Positions 47,352 to 58,079 are shown, counted from the stretch's first letter. The stretch is DNA of 64,000 bases from Triangularia verruculosa (GCA_033296885.1 MU863922.1:181363-245362); one strand, 5' to 3'. The notes: generated from the letters alone by a model not told the origin. A program made the numbers and translations.

Positions 47352-48723
47352 TCGTCTGGCATGTGAAGGGTGGCGGTCGTCAAGCTCGAAGTTGATCACA
47401 CAAGCATCCGCCACTCTCCACATACCATGATGCCATGTTCAACACCCTACAAGGCTTCTTCTGCGCTTTCTAGTTTCCATTCGGCATAGGAATTTCTCTG
47501 GACTTCGGAGTTTGGCGTTTGGATTGGGGATGCGACAAGTATACCCTAGGTTTCTGCTAGTAGATCTGAATTGAATCCAATACCCGAATCATCAATAACC
47601 GCTCCCTGCTTGCCGTTTAAGAAGTTCAGTTGAATGATGGCGTGTTCGCTCCCCTGGAGTGACTCGGCAAATCGTGCCCTGGTATATCCCTCGCTTATCG
47701 TCAGAAGTGTAAACCCTCAGCGGAAGCATCCATGGTTGTATTTATAGCTTCTTGTTACCATGTTTTGGGTATCTTATTAGGTTCCCTGCCTTCTTTTGAT
47801 GTTAGCGGCTCGTTTGTTTATACCCCCGAGGTGACGTTGCGTGGCAAGCACGGACCCATCTGGTCCAAAATCAAGTGATGAATAAACTGGAGCTGAATAA
47901 CGTTTCTGGTGGAACGTGGATGAACTCAATACTATGGAGCCACGGATTTCCTCAACGAAGACAGCTGGCGACCAAGATGAGATGCATGAAGAGGCTGTGA
48001 AGACGCTTGGACGGATGATCAACTGGCAGTGCCATTGTGGGCCATTGGGGCCACTGGTGACCTTGTCAGCAGGACTCTTTGCGGGTGGAGACGGAGGTAC
48101 CGAGTCGCTTCCAACTCTCTATCTACTCTCTATCTACTGCGGCAAAGACAACCTGGAACACAGAAGACTTCGGTTTAACTATTCTGGCGATCAGAAAGGG
48201 ATGTTGAACAACCTTTACATCGGAATCTTTGGACGTTCTTATCCATGCGACAGCCGACCACCAACCGAACTGAACGTGGCCCTTCGGACTTCTCCTCCAC
48301 TATCCGTATATCCATTCCCCGCTTGGAGCGTTGTTTGGCGTTGACGTCAAGAGTTGTTTTGGTGGACCTTTTGGTGGTCTGACACGGAATTTGACTTTGG
48401 AAGCGCATCGCGGACCCGGGAAGGACCGCATGCCTACTCACCACCCCTTTTCTGCCCCTTGCTTCTGGTTGTCGTTGACATGGCCAACGGCCAGCTACTG
48501 GCGACACCAATCAGTTTAAACTGGCATCGTTGCGGGAGGAAACATGGGACGCCTCAGCACGGCGACAACTTCAAATGAACTTTCACAAGCAACTGAGCAT
48601 CCAGATCGATCAGGGGTATAACTGCGAATCAGGCTATAACAATACTTCACCGAGTTCTCCGAACCTCTTCTGTCCTCCTCACATCCTCACCACTCAGCCG
48701 AACTACCATAGACGAGCCTCGTC
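47352..48723. other. Intergenic before the secreted repeat-tail protein
   Basis: No gene is supported. CT-rich leader sequence lies at 48640-48723, just before the ATG. Confidence 0.5.
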
Positions 48724-50124
48724 ATGAAGTTTACCTCAGGCTTTGTACTGGTTGCTACCAGCAGTCAGCTTGCTTTGGCGACAGAACCTCTTTTTGGCAC
48801 TATCTTTTCCAAGGATATCGATACCCTCCTTAAGCGGACTGAATACGACGTTTGCCAGTCCAACTGCAGTCTTCATGGCATCCCTTTCCCGGACAAGAAT
48901 ACTCTTCAGCTCCCCCTGGAGAAGTACTATTCGGAGAGATGCCCTGAGATCTTTATCGGCAAATACGACTATCCCAAAGAAACATCTACAGTCTGCCTTG
49001 ACTTCACCGGGCGATACTTAACATTCACCTTCAACCCCTTCCCAGGCTACAAGACCAAGTCGGCCACGGTCACCTGGGGTCTCAAGGGTAACCCTCTGTA
49101 CACTGTCGGTTATAAGCCGCCACCACCCTCAAACGCCATTCAGTGCACACCAGAGCAGGACGGCACTTTTCTCTGTAAAATCCCTTTCAATGAAATTGTT
49201 CACGCTTCCAACTCGGCAGACATCAAACACCTTCTCGAAGGCATGTGTCCCAATGGCGACAGGGAGGGGTTGATTCTTTATCTTCAATTCTCTGGTACCG
49301 TCGTCGTCCCTGGTTCACACAAGCCCATTCACTTCCAGCAGCAATACCCCTGCAAGCCGGGCGGCCGGGACCACCACCGCAAGTGCACCTCCTATGATTG
49401 CGACTACGACTATTTGGAGATTACCTATCGTTGCAGCAAATGCCAAGTTGCTCCTTGCAAGCCACCATGCGACACAACCACAGCTTACGGTTACCAAAGC
49501 CCCAAGAGCTCTCTTGATCTCGACACACAAAAGGGAGCGGGTTGTAAGACCAACTGGGGCTGGTATGAGACACCAAGCATCCATGACCTGAGAAACGGTA
49601 TCCATGGCCATCTTTACATTCAGGAGCAGGGCAAGTACTACGAAAGGGTTGGCAGCTGGACAGCCACTCTCAACCAAAACAAGAAGTTGGACGTCAAGTT
49701 CAAGATCACACCTGGCCTCAAGTACATTATTGAAGAGGTCAACATTGACTTCTCATGCCTGCCCATCACTCACTGTCAACACGAATACTTTACCTACAAC
49801 AAGGACGGCTTGGGAGGTCTCCAGGAGTACGACGCTCACGGCATTTATTATCCTTCTTGCGGCCGTCATTCCAGGGTCTACCTTATCATCTCGGCAGAAG
49901 TTGGTACCCCTGAGAAGCCAGGCCACGGTGGCAAGCCCCACGATGGGAACAAGTCACACTATGAGGGGGAGATAACTGGTAAGCGTCCGCATGGAGGCAA
50001 GCCTCCCCACGATGGATACCCACCTAAGGATGGAAAGCGACACAATGAAAAGCCATCACATGACGAGAAACCCTACGGTGGAAAGCCTCCTCACGATGGA
50101 AAGTTCCCTCACTATGACAAATAA
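48724..50124 (+). CDS. Secreted protein with C-terminal HDGK/PPHDG repeats, unknown function
   Basis: Single exon of 466 residues. The signal peptide is about 1-19 (SQLALA|TEP). The main part has about 20 cysteines and aromatic-rich strands (YLTFTFNPFPGYKTK, GLILYLQFSGTVVV), suggesting a disulfide-bonded beta fold. From about residue 400 the chain becomes hydrophilic and repetitive, with units such as GKPPHDG, HDEKPYGGK and HDGKFPH, rich in His, Asp, Gly, Lys and Pro. The repeats could bind metal or cell-wall polymers. The stop TAA at 50122-50124 interrupts the repeat; the same frame carries on with LHGKPPHDGE for 28 codons to TAG at 50209-50211. I do not recognise the family. Confidence 0.72.
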   Translation: MKFTSGFVLVATSSQLALATEPLFGTIFSKDIDTLLKRTEYDVCQSNCSLHGIPFPDKNTLQLPLEKYYSERCPEIFIGKYDYPKETSTVCLDFTGRYLTFTFNPFPGYKTKSATVTWGLKGNPLYTVGYKPPPPSNAIQCTPEQDGTFLCKIPFNEIVHASNSADIKHLLEGMCPNGDREGLILYLQFSGTVVVPGSHKPIHFQQQYPCKPGGRDHHRKCTSYDCDYDYLEITYRCSKCQVAPCKPPCDTTTAYGYQSPKSSLDLDTQKGAGCKTNWGWYETPSIHDLRNGIHGHLYIQEQGKYYERVGSWTATLNQNKKLDVKFKITPGLKYIIEEVNIDFSCLPITHCQHEYFTYNKDGLGGLQEYDAHGIYYPSCGRHSRVYLIISAEVGTPEKPGHGGKPHDGNKSHYEGEITGKRPHGGKPPHDGYPPKDGKRHNEKPSHDEKPYGGKPPHDGKFPHYDK

Positions 50125-51392
50125 CCCCTCCATGGAAAGCCTCCCCACGATGGCGAGCTTCTACATAGTGACATACCATCGGAAAAGGGCTGGTCATTTT
50201 GGCGTTCATAGTAGCGGATTATCAGGTCTCAGGTTTGGGGAACATGGTCTAGAGTCTCAAAAGTCATGCTTTCTGTTGATCATTTCGACAACGGCATTTG
50301 GTACCTCACAAAGTTGTTCTTGTTCTAGTTTTGCAAGCTCCATTCATTTATTCATTCATATTGGATTTGATGGAATTCAAGAGGGTTGAGGTACATAGAG
50401 TTAGAGTGTAATTATTGTCGCATTTGTAACTAGTTGGACTGGTGTAGTAGTAAACAATGAAAAAGGGGTCCTTCAGGGGCAAAGTGAGTCAGAACCCATG
50501 ATACCTACTCGTCGTGATATCGTACGTTTGCTATTGGCGATTTCTGCGAGATGCTAAGTGTAAATACTGAGCGCAAGTTCCGAATTCATCACAATAATAA
50601 TCCTATTGCTGGTTACCTACCTAGGTATGTGCTCAGCAACCTGGAACCCGGAGGTTCTGTTCGAGAGTCAAGTAGGTACCTACTCTCTGGCCTGTGTCAC
50701 ACCAACTTTGAAGGGCACCTCAAGTTTTTGGTCGCGCACGCAGTACCCTCGGAAATTTTAAACCAAGGCCACCCATGCTTTATTCGTCGATATATTCATA
50801 CATATCTCGTGTCGTTTTACTCGCTGCGATGTTCCAAATCGATTAAACCAGACAATAGATTAGATAAGACCAGAGAGTGGGTCCTGTGCTCCGATTAGGT
50901 GCAGCCAGTTGGTCTGTGCTCTGCCCCCCAATATTGTTGTCGATTCGGAACTTTGCGAGGGTGGACCAGCTCTTGCTGGCCCGGAAATCTCTTGGTTTGA
51001 TCTCGGGGAAGGCGTAAAAGCAATTATCCACAACGTGGCCGTTCATGGTACACACGGCGCATTGTTTGTGGTCCTTGCTTCTATCCGTTCTTGGGCGCTT
51101 GGCTTGTTTGTTAGACTTCGCTCCTCGGCCACTATACTCGGGGATTTGTGTTGGAGCCAGAGTGCAGTAACATGCGACGAGGGAAGGAGGCGGAGGAGAG
51201 CAGAAGCCGGCGGAGCGAGCGATGGGGAATCTTGCAGGATGCCTTGTTAAACACTCTAACTACGTCATAAATCATAAGCAGGTAGCGCAGCGGTATGAAA
51301 TAGAAGAGCGAATGATTGCTTGGCTAGTCCATTGCTATCAAAGGCGAAATGTGTTGCGTTAAGCCGGTAGGAAAAACTTCATGCAAATGTAA

Positions 51393-51689
51393 AACTGGTA
51401 TGTCAGGTCCACAAAGGAGGTGACACTCTTTGTCAGTGATACGGCTGCCACGCCTTATTCCAACGATTCAAAGGATTCAAAGAGTTGGTTGAGTATTAAA
51501 GACGCGCAGGCCTTTGCTACGAGTGGTCAGCTCTATCATTTGACGGCCGACTCGTTGAAGAAGGCGCATGACCAGTACATAACATTAGTTCTGATTCACT
51601 TGACGGAAGGTACCACCACGACGGTGTATCCTCCCCCGGATCCACGCCGGAGCGGGATGAGTTTCATTTGGGATCAAGACAAGTTTTAG
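51393..51689 (+). pseudogene. Possible gene remnant or 3' exon, about 98 codons
   Basis: An open frame without a good ATG ends at 51689. Its translation (LSIKDAQAFATSGQLYHL... SGMSFIWDQDKF) has normal soluble-protein composition. It could be the last exon of a small gene or a decayed fragment. An upstream acceptor-like CACAAAG lies just before 51417. I recognise no family. Confidence 0.25.
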
Positions 51690-53063
51690 GCGGTGGTTTA
51701 ATTAGATATAGGAAGGCTTGGGGCTAGGTAACAGGTGTATGGCTCCAATTGTACTAGAAAGTAATTTGAAAAGTCGGATATACCTCAGCTTGGTCTAGGA
51801 TAATGTCTTCTGTGATTCTTCAAGGATGTATCGCAAGCCTATTAATGCTGTGTTTAGAGGCTCCTTAGGTCTAATTGGTTAAGGCCTTGATGGCTTCCGC
51901 GCCTTGTTCTATTCATTGACGGCTCACCGCTCTGATCAGTGTGAATGCGTCATGCAGCGCCGGAACCAGATTCCGGCTTATACCGCAGCCTGGTCAACTA
52001 TCCCTGGGATCCTGTTGAACTTGGAGCCACTTCCGGTTTCTCTTCTTAAATTAAAACCCTAGCTCCAAAAGCAGGGGAGCATTGGGGATTCGTCCATTTA
52101 CCAAATCTCACCTCTCAATTCTCGCAGCTTCTACCCTTCTCTGTAGTAAAACGCGCGTTAGCAACCTCCCCCACCTAGTATCTGCAACAATCCCCACCTC
52201 TAAGTATCCCAAAGTGGCTCCTTAGTATCACCCGCGTACATCCGCTAACCAGTTCGTAAGATCGCTTCAACCGGTGAAATGCTGCATCGTTTGCGGCTCC
52301 CACCACAATTGTCGTTTTACAGCCTCGCCGGCTGGCGTTCGCGAGTTTGCCCCTCGAGTGGTGCGTTCGCGAGCCAGAGTGGGCTCGGCGGTAAGGATGC
52401 TGGTGGAGCCAGGGACGAAGAAGTCCAAGATAGCGACGTGGAATGGTCTCCGAAGTGGGGCTGGACACTTCCAAGGCGCCGCTTCGAATTCGTTCATCCC
52501 TGGCGAGCAGATCCACCCTGTTATAAAACTTCTCTACTTGATTGACAAAACGACTAGCCAGCTTGGCAACTAAACCCGCGGGTTAGTAGAGGGGTGGCCG
52601 TAAAAGATTGCGCTAATGCAAGAGCCTCCCGCCCAGCCGCGTGCTCGCATTTGATCTGCCGCAAAGACTGAATGTATCACCGTTTCCGCTCAGTGTGATA
52701 CTGCGGTGTGATAATGCTTACCTCAAACGGTGCACCCAATGATCCAAACTGGAAATAGGGAAGAGAAGGGGTGAGACTATCGCACAGTGTGATGTTCGGC
52801 CATGTACGGGCCAAAGCCACAGACCTTCCAGTAGATATTTGCTTCTTTATGCGCCTCGATGAGCTATTCACGTAAGGTCTTCCTTGAACCGTCCGGCACT
52901 CGATTCTTCCTACGGCGAGCTGATCCATGGACTGGAACCAGAGCTGGAACACTGTTAACGGCGTACCGGCAAGAAATAAGATATGCATCGTGCAGTTTAG
53001 TCAGACGAAGCCTATACAATGTATCGCGCAAGGCTCGGATAAGGCTGAGGGAGCTGTTACCAG

Positions 53064-53147
53064 CACCCAAATGCACCAAATGCACCAAATGCACCAAATG
53101 CACCCAAATGCACCCAAATGCATCCAAATGCACCAAATGCACCCAAG
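53064..53147. repeat. Minisatellite of 9-10 base units (ATGCACCAA / ATGCACCCAA)
   Basis: About nine head-to-tail copies mixing a 9-base and a 10-base form, with one C-to-T variant (ATGCATCCAA). In some frames it reads Met-His-Gln or Cys-Thr-Lys repeats, but there is no coding context. Confidence 0.9.
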
Positions 53148-53889
53148 CATCCGACGTACTGGAATGCACCAAGACTCACAAAGCACGACTGTGGACCGGA
53201 TGCACTGGGGACCTTGAACCTTGGGACCGCAGCAAGCACTGAGGAATCTATATTCGCAATCTTGATAGCATTCAGTCAAGGACTATGACCTTCGAACGGG
53301 CGAAGGCGATAATGTATTCTAGTTCCATATACTCATGTCTCCATCCAACGCACCAGTTCCTGGCCGGCTCAGTTACTTCCACCCGGGTTGCACAGAGTGC
53401 ATTCGCGGCCTTCGGGAGTTTTTCCGCCGTTGCACTTGTTTGGACATTGAGATTCGGGCATCGTTGCTTGCTGTTTCTAGGCCGCACTTCTGTGAAACAG
53501 TCAGTTGCGTATCTAATGAAATGGTGGAAGGGGCCATACTTCGATGTTTAGGTGCGAGGATTTTTTGTTGTGTATGACTTGGGAGAGTTGGGTAGGGTGG
53601 CAAGCAGCGGGTAGAATTTATGGCGAGAATAACGTTAAAACAGTTCAATTTCTGTTTAATTGAATATCGGATAGGGCAGCCGGTACCGCCCCGCCCCTTG
53701 CCGCCAACCGGAGGAGGGGTAGAAACTTCTCGGAATGACGTAAAGTTGTCCCACGCAGGAAACTGATAAGCACCATCAGGCCACGTATTTTTTTCACCTT
53801 TCTTGAGGGTAGGACCAGACTTAGGGCTTCATTAAGCTCTGAAGCAGGTTTCTTCGAACTAAATCGGGTTTCTTTATCGGTATCTGCGG

Positions 53890-54254
53890 ATGACGTCCAG
53901 CAGTTCTGGGAGGACCATGGGTTGGAGTGATGACACCAAGCTCGAGCATTTTAAACCAGAGCTTTGGAAAGACCCAGTAAGTAGGAAATAAGACGCTGTC
54001 TTGTGGATTGTTATTTACTATGTTAGCGTCTCAAGGACCGCTACCCTATCGTGACTCACTTCCGGTTTCCCTGGGGCACGACAAAGGGTTACTACAAATG
54101 GGACGTAAGGGCAGAGGCGGACAATGGGCTAGTCCTCCACATGCTGGGCGGCGCTCACGGCCGCGCAGCTGAACCACTAGGGAGTGGAGCGTCTATTTGC
54201 GCTCGTCGGCACGCCGGAGCTCGGCCTTGCCTGAGATTAAGGGAGAAGAGCTAA
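53890..54254 (+). CDS. Small two-exon ORF, unknown (possible orphan or fragment)
   Basis: Exons 53890-53976 and 54036-54254 give 101 residues. The intron of 59 bases has donor GTAAGT and acceptor TCAAG, and joins ELWKDP|DRYPIVTHFRFP at phase 0. Exon 1 begins at the first ATG after an upstream stop. The first 60 residues have strong protein character (KLEHFKPELWKDP, TTKGYYKWDVRAE). The last 35 are Arg/Ala/Gly-rich and may be a frame-shifted or decayed end. I recognise no family. The clean splice join is the main support. Confidence 0.45.
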
Positions 54255-54523
54255 ACGACAGATAAGTCCGGCCGCCCGGCTCCTACATAGAAACCCCTCC
54301 CACTCCCGTCAGTGCCCATCCATCCTTCCCGAGTGCACCCCCCACGTCTCACCTTCCGCTAACCTCTATTTCCTCCCCTCTTTCCCACTACACCACCTCT
54401 CCACCTCGCCCATCACGGGGGCATCGTTCCCGGCCGCGGCCTTGATGAAGCCTGTATACTCCTACCGAACCAGGAGGGGGTTCGCCTTCGGGCGGCCCAA
54501 CACGCCCGTGCCGAGAACACACC

Positions 54524-55381
54524 TTAGGTAGCTGAGCCCCTGGGGTAGACAGGTCCTTCGTCACCCCTCTGCTTGTCATGGGTCGTCGTGCCGGAAGATT
54601 CCCGCACCCGTAAACCATTCAAAATGACAGGCCCCTGGACGGGACGTTCCAATTCTGCCCCCTGTGCCTGCCTTTTCCGTTTCTCAATCTCGATCTTTAA
54701 GGTCTCCAATTCATCCTCATTCGTTATTTTACTAGAAAGAGGGCGGGAAAACTCAAAGTCGATAGCAACGATCCTCTTATCAACACGTAGAAAGTTGTGG
54801 AGCCTTGGATCCCTATAAATAACCCCCCCCTTCGTAAACAGTGTATATATGTTTTGGAGTTCCTCGAGAAGGCGAGGATTCCCTAGCTCTTTAATTGGAA
54901 GATTGTGTAGCGACACTCCTTCGACGTTTTCTAGGAGGATAGCAGGAGTGGGTCGCTTACTGATCTGGTATCTCTGCGCGTGGGGGTCGCTAACGGCTAC
55001 TTCACCAAACAAACGCGGGATGTAGGTGCCCTGGAGGGATCGAAGATGCAGGTATGTGGCGATTTCGTTTTCGTAGCTATCAGCCTTATTCGGGTTTCGC
55101 TCCTTTAGAATGACACTTGTCGGCAAGAACCACTCTGGCAGCAATCGCTGTAGCCAAGAGCGGACGAGCTGCGGCATCCAAAATAATAGCCAGCTAGCAA
55201 TTAGATTCGGCGGGACATCTAAGAGAAAGACATTCCGATTCCCGTAGATTCGTTTTACAGGTACTCGAAAACGTCGGAAGCTAAACTATATGTCCTATAG
55301 AACTAGGATCAATAATGGCAACTATCAGTATTTAGAAGTTAGAGTATATACCTTGATCCCGCAGTCTTCATCGTCTTCCAT
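54524..55381 (-). CDS. Protein-kinase-like fungal accessory protein
   Basis: Exons 55381-55352 and 55285-54524 (minus) give 263 residues. The intron has donor GTATAT and acceptor ATATAG. The kinase-like core shows a Lys-Glu region (SVILKERNPN, NEIATYLHLRSL), a hinge-like PAILLENVEGVSL, a catalytic-loop-like VIYRDPRLHNFL (Asp and Asn kept), and DFEF in place of DFG. It is shorter than a full kinase and ends with a charged, disordered tail. Such kinase-like proteins form large lineage-specific families in filamentous ascomycetes. A nearer acceptor (CTATAG, nine bases earlier) would bring an in-frame TAG into exon 2, so the splice site chosen here decides whether the gene is intact. It lies next to the gene at 55575-56581 on the same strand. 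Confidence 0.65.
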
Positions 55382-55574
55382 CTTGAAGGAAGTGACGGGG
55401 TAGAGTGATGGAGTAGAATGGTTAGAACGCAGGAAATTAGGCGAGATGGAATAGTTTAAGGTTTTTATTAAAAAAGGATGGTAGTATAAGCAAACAAGTG
55501 GGATCCACTTTTCTAGGCACCAAAACTAAATTAGTCGGGAGCTGCAGATATCAGTACTCGAGGCTAAGAGTATC

Positions 55575-56581
55575 CTAAACAACCAGTCCATTCTCGTTTA
55601 AGACAGCACTTCCATCCGCGCAAGCCCAGTACCATGCGCCACTCGGATCAAGTTTCCGTATATGGCCATTGGGATATACTGGATATACGTCGCGTTCGTC
55701 ATTCCCATTAACCCAATAAGGAATTCCTAACCGCCATTCGAATCTGCGAAGATAACCATCCACGTTCACTGCAGGAGCTCTATCAGCTTGCATTCTCCGA
55801 ATCTAATGGGTCAGCGTCCGGAAGAGGCCATAGCGCAATGTTGCACAGTCGCTTGAGAAAACAAGGCAAATAACCCCGCAGTTCTCCCGCTAGATATACC
55901 GAGCCGTCTGAGCTTAAAATATAACGATCAGAAGGTACCGGCCGTCAAATACCGATACAGCGAAGCATTTATATTTATAGCAGTATCTATCAATATAGCT
56001 ATTAGCAAGTAAGTATCATCATAGGGCTATTATACTTACCCTCTTAGCTCCATTCCTAGCCAACGACGATTGGCATCTATTCTAGCTTCTCCCGTCCATG
56101 TTGCGAGATCGATTATCCCATGCCTTTTGAGTTCCCCTATCACAAGACAACGCTCTCCACATCCCCAAGTGAAGTTAATGGTCTGGTTGACATTGGTGTG
56201 GCCAAAAGGTCCTGATTCTGACCGTTGGATGATGGATAGTGTTCCCTGGGTTTAGAAGGCAAGCTGGATAAGTTCTGAGACTTTGGTATAGAATGTCCTG
56301 ACACTGTCGCCCTCATTCTGTAACCATTCGGTAGTGCCGTTCAAAGGGCTCACCTCCCTTGTTAGAAGATGGGCTTCTAAATCATCTTCGAACCCGAACA
56401 CGGTATTGATCTCCTCGTGGGTAGGGTTCATATAAAATTGATCAAGAGCTCGGACCTCAGGATATTCCTGCACCCAGTTCTTATGGGACAGGCTGGGTTT
56501 GCCGGATCCTGGTAATGTGTGAAAGGAGGCAATGCCATTTGGCATAGGGGCCTGAGACAAAACTTCCCTCAAACTAACCAT
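55575..56581 (-). pseudogene. Fungal accessory protein with one internal TAA
   Basis: Exons 56581-56040 and 55794-55575 (minus). The long intron, 56039-55795, has donor GTAAGT. The first 109 codons (MVSLREVLSQAPMPNG...) end at TAA 56252-56254. The frame then continues without another stop for 70 codons with clearly protein-like content (FGHTNVNQTINFTWGCGERC, GELKRHGIIDLATWTGEAR, WLGMELRG) up to the donor. Exon 2 adds about 73 codons ending NENGLVV. A CAA-to-TAA change explains the stop. The KRHGIID..TWTG..R-LG-ELRG pattern is familiar from fungal proteins often found beside kinase-like genes such as its neighbour, but the role is unknown. Total length without the stop would be about 253 residues. 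Confidence 0.6.
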
Positions 56582-57417
56582 ATTGGTATACTGAGAGCAG
56601 AAGTAAAAGGTGATAGTGAATTGATGATAAATAGAAGTAAGCTGGGTCTGGCTTGTCGAGAACAAGAAACAGCTATGAAAGCAAATAGGGGAGTATCGGC
56701 TAGACTTAAATATTTTAACTGCCTTCATAGGCAAAGTGTGCCATGGAAGTGAGGTTCGACTCGCGAGTAGCGTTGTGACGAACCCCTGTACAGAACCTCT
56801 GAAAGGGATACTCGGTTGAAGGCAACTTCTGACAATTGGTTCGGTGCAGCTAAACAGTGCACAATAAGATATCTCAATGTAAATACAAGATCCCGTGAAT
56901 ATAAGCTGTAATTATATACTGCGGAACTATCTATAAGCTATCTAATTCCTCCGTATATATAGATCTGTGGATCACCCGGATCACGTTTCCCAAAGGTAAT
57001 CTGGATTACCTTTCTTTCCCGTAGTTCACTATGCTCACCGTAAGCCTGTCGCTCTACTCGCCGGGATTACCGTAATCCTTTCGCTCCACTCTTGATTGGT
57101 CTGTAATAATTGGCTGGGAGCGCCCCGTACTCCGTACGTTAGTCCTTCATTAACGATTATAATACGATACCCCTCTTTCCAAGTCGATGCCCCGACGACC
57201 TTAGTTTACTTTATCTTCCTTAATTATTCTTCCTCCTCCTTTCTTCCGTAAGTCTCCTTTACTCCCTTAGATTACTTCCACTATATTTAACCGTATCTCC
57301 AAAACCTCCAGTTCGAAATCCTCTCAGCGCACGTCTCTAGCTACCGCTATACTTTAGTTTAGATACAAAACGATACCGTATTCTTTTTGTTTCTCTAAGG
57401 GCTTATCGTACAAGATA

Positions 57418-57880
57418 GCTGAACGTTCTTCTCGTTATAGTGAATGTATTTGTCGTGGGCGTGCTTGCGACGGCACTGGTGTTCCGGTTCTGGCGCGTAA
57501 GTATATATACGGGTTCTTCTCCTTTTATCGTTCTTGCTTAATCCCTAGTCCAGTGGATCGTATTGTAGCCGAGTTTCGGCGTTTGGCCCGCGAGGAGGAG
57601 CTTACCGAAAAGCGCCTCTAACGTAGTTAGCGTGAAGCCTAAGAGGCTCTCGCTACATTGTCTCGACTCCGGCGTTAACGTCAACACCTATTAATGCGGG
57701 GTAGTGAAATAGTCCGCCGAGGGCTCGCTTCGCTAGACGAGCTTAAGGAGGCCGACCGTCGTGAATCGGAGGCCGTTATTAACGCCTAGGTCCACGGCAC
57801 CTTAGATACTATTAATTAGAATGCCGTACTAGGCGACGCCCCTCCGATTAACCCTTTCCTGTCTACCTAAGTGTAGCCCG
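57418..57880 (+). pseudogene. Antisense cysteine-rich/coiled-coil ORF remnant beside pol
   Basis: It is encoded on +, opposite to gag-pol, between the chromodomain end and the left LTR. The readable start is YSECICRGRACDGTGVPV, a short Cys motif with one Cys position already Tyr. A probable intron with donor GTAAGT (about 57498) and acceptor TCCAG follows, then an Arg/Glu/Leu-rich coiled-coil-like part with MRGSEIVRRGLASLDELKEA. All in-frame stops are TAG or TAA at places where Gln or Trp would fit. I recall similar hypothetical proteins in many copies in ascomycete genomes near gypsy elements. The function is unknown. Confidence 0.6.
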
Positions 57881-57969
57881 CCCTTAACCTCTCCGATAGA
57901 AGTCTTTTAGTTTCCCAGGGTAGTTAAGGTTCGTAGTGCTAATTGTAGGAAGGTTCTTAGGTGTTTGTT

Positions 57970-58040
57970 AACTTTGTAGTGTAGCGTATAGTACGTCGAC
58001 TATTGCGTTGGAGGTGCGGGTTCGATTCCCGTCGAAGTTA
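57970..58040 (+). tRNA. tRNA-like sequence (probably decayed)
   Basis: A 71-base stretch folds almost like a tRNA. The acceptor AACTTTG pairs with CGAAGTT (one T-G pair) plus discriminator A. A weak 4-bp D stem (GTGT/GTAC) is present. The T arm GCGGG/CCCGT has loop TTCGATT, and B-box GGTTCGATTCC is intact. The anticodon stem TCGAC/GTTGG has wobble pairs and a 6-base loop instead of 7, so no anticodon can be assigned. It lies inside the RIP-mutated element on the plus strand. It could be a tRNA pseudogene hit by RIP, a tRNA-derived SINE piece or part of the element. Confidence 0.5.
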
Positions 58041-58079
58041 TCTATACTCTAGGTTTAGGAATACCCTTCTTGACCCTAG

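Larger units (their letters stand above)
50125..53889. other. Gene-poor interval with a possible gene remnant and a minisatellite
   Basis: About 3.8 kb without a well-supported gene. The most protein-like piece is at 51393-51689 (own entry). A 9/10-base minisatellite lies at 53064-53147. Other frames (50551-50898, 52274-52573, 53285-53551) lack motifs and overlap frames on the other strand. Confidence 0.5.

Noticed and set aside
51281..51297. Sequence matching a tRNA A-box (TAGCGCAGCGG)
   Set aside because: No B-box and no acceptor pairing nearby, so not a tRNA.
52859..53242. Met-His-Gln and Cys-Thr-Lys repeat frames
   Set aside because: They are produced by the minisatellite in several phases and on both strands.
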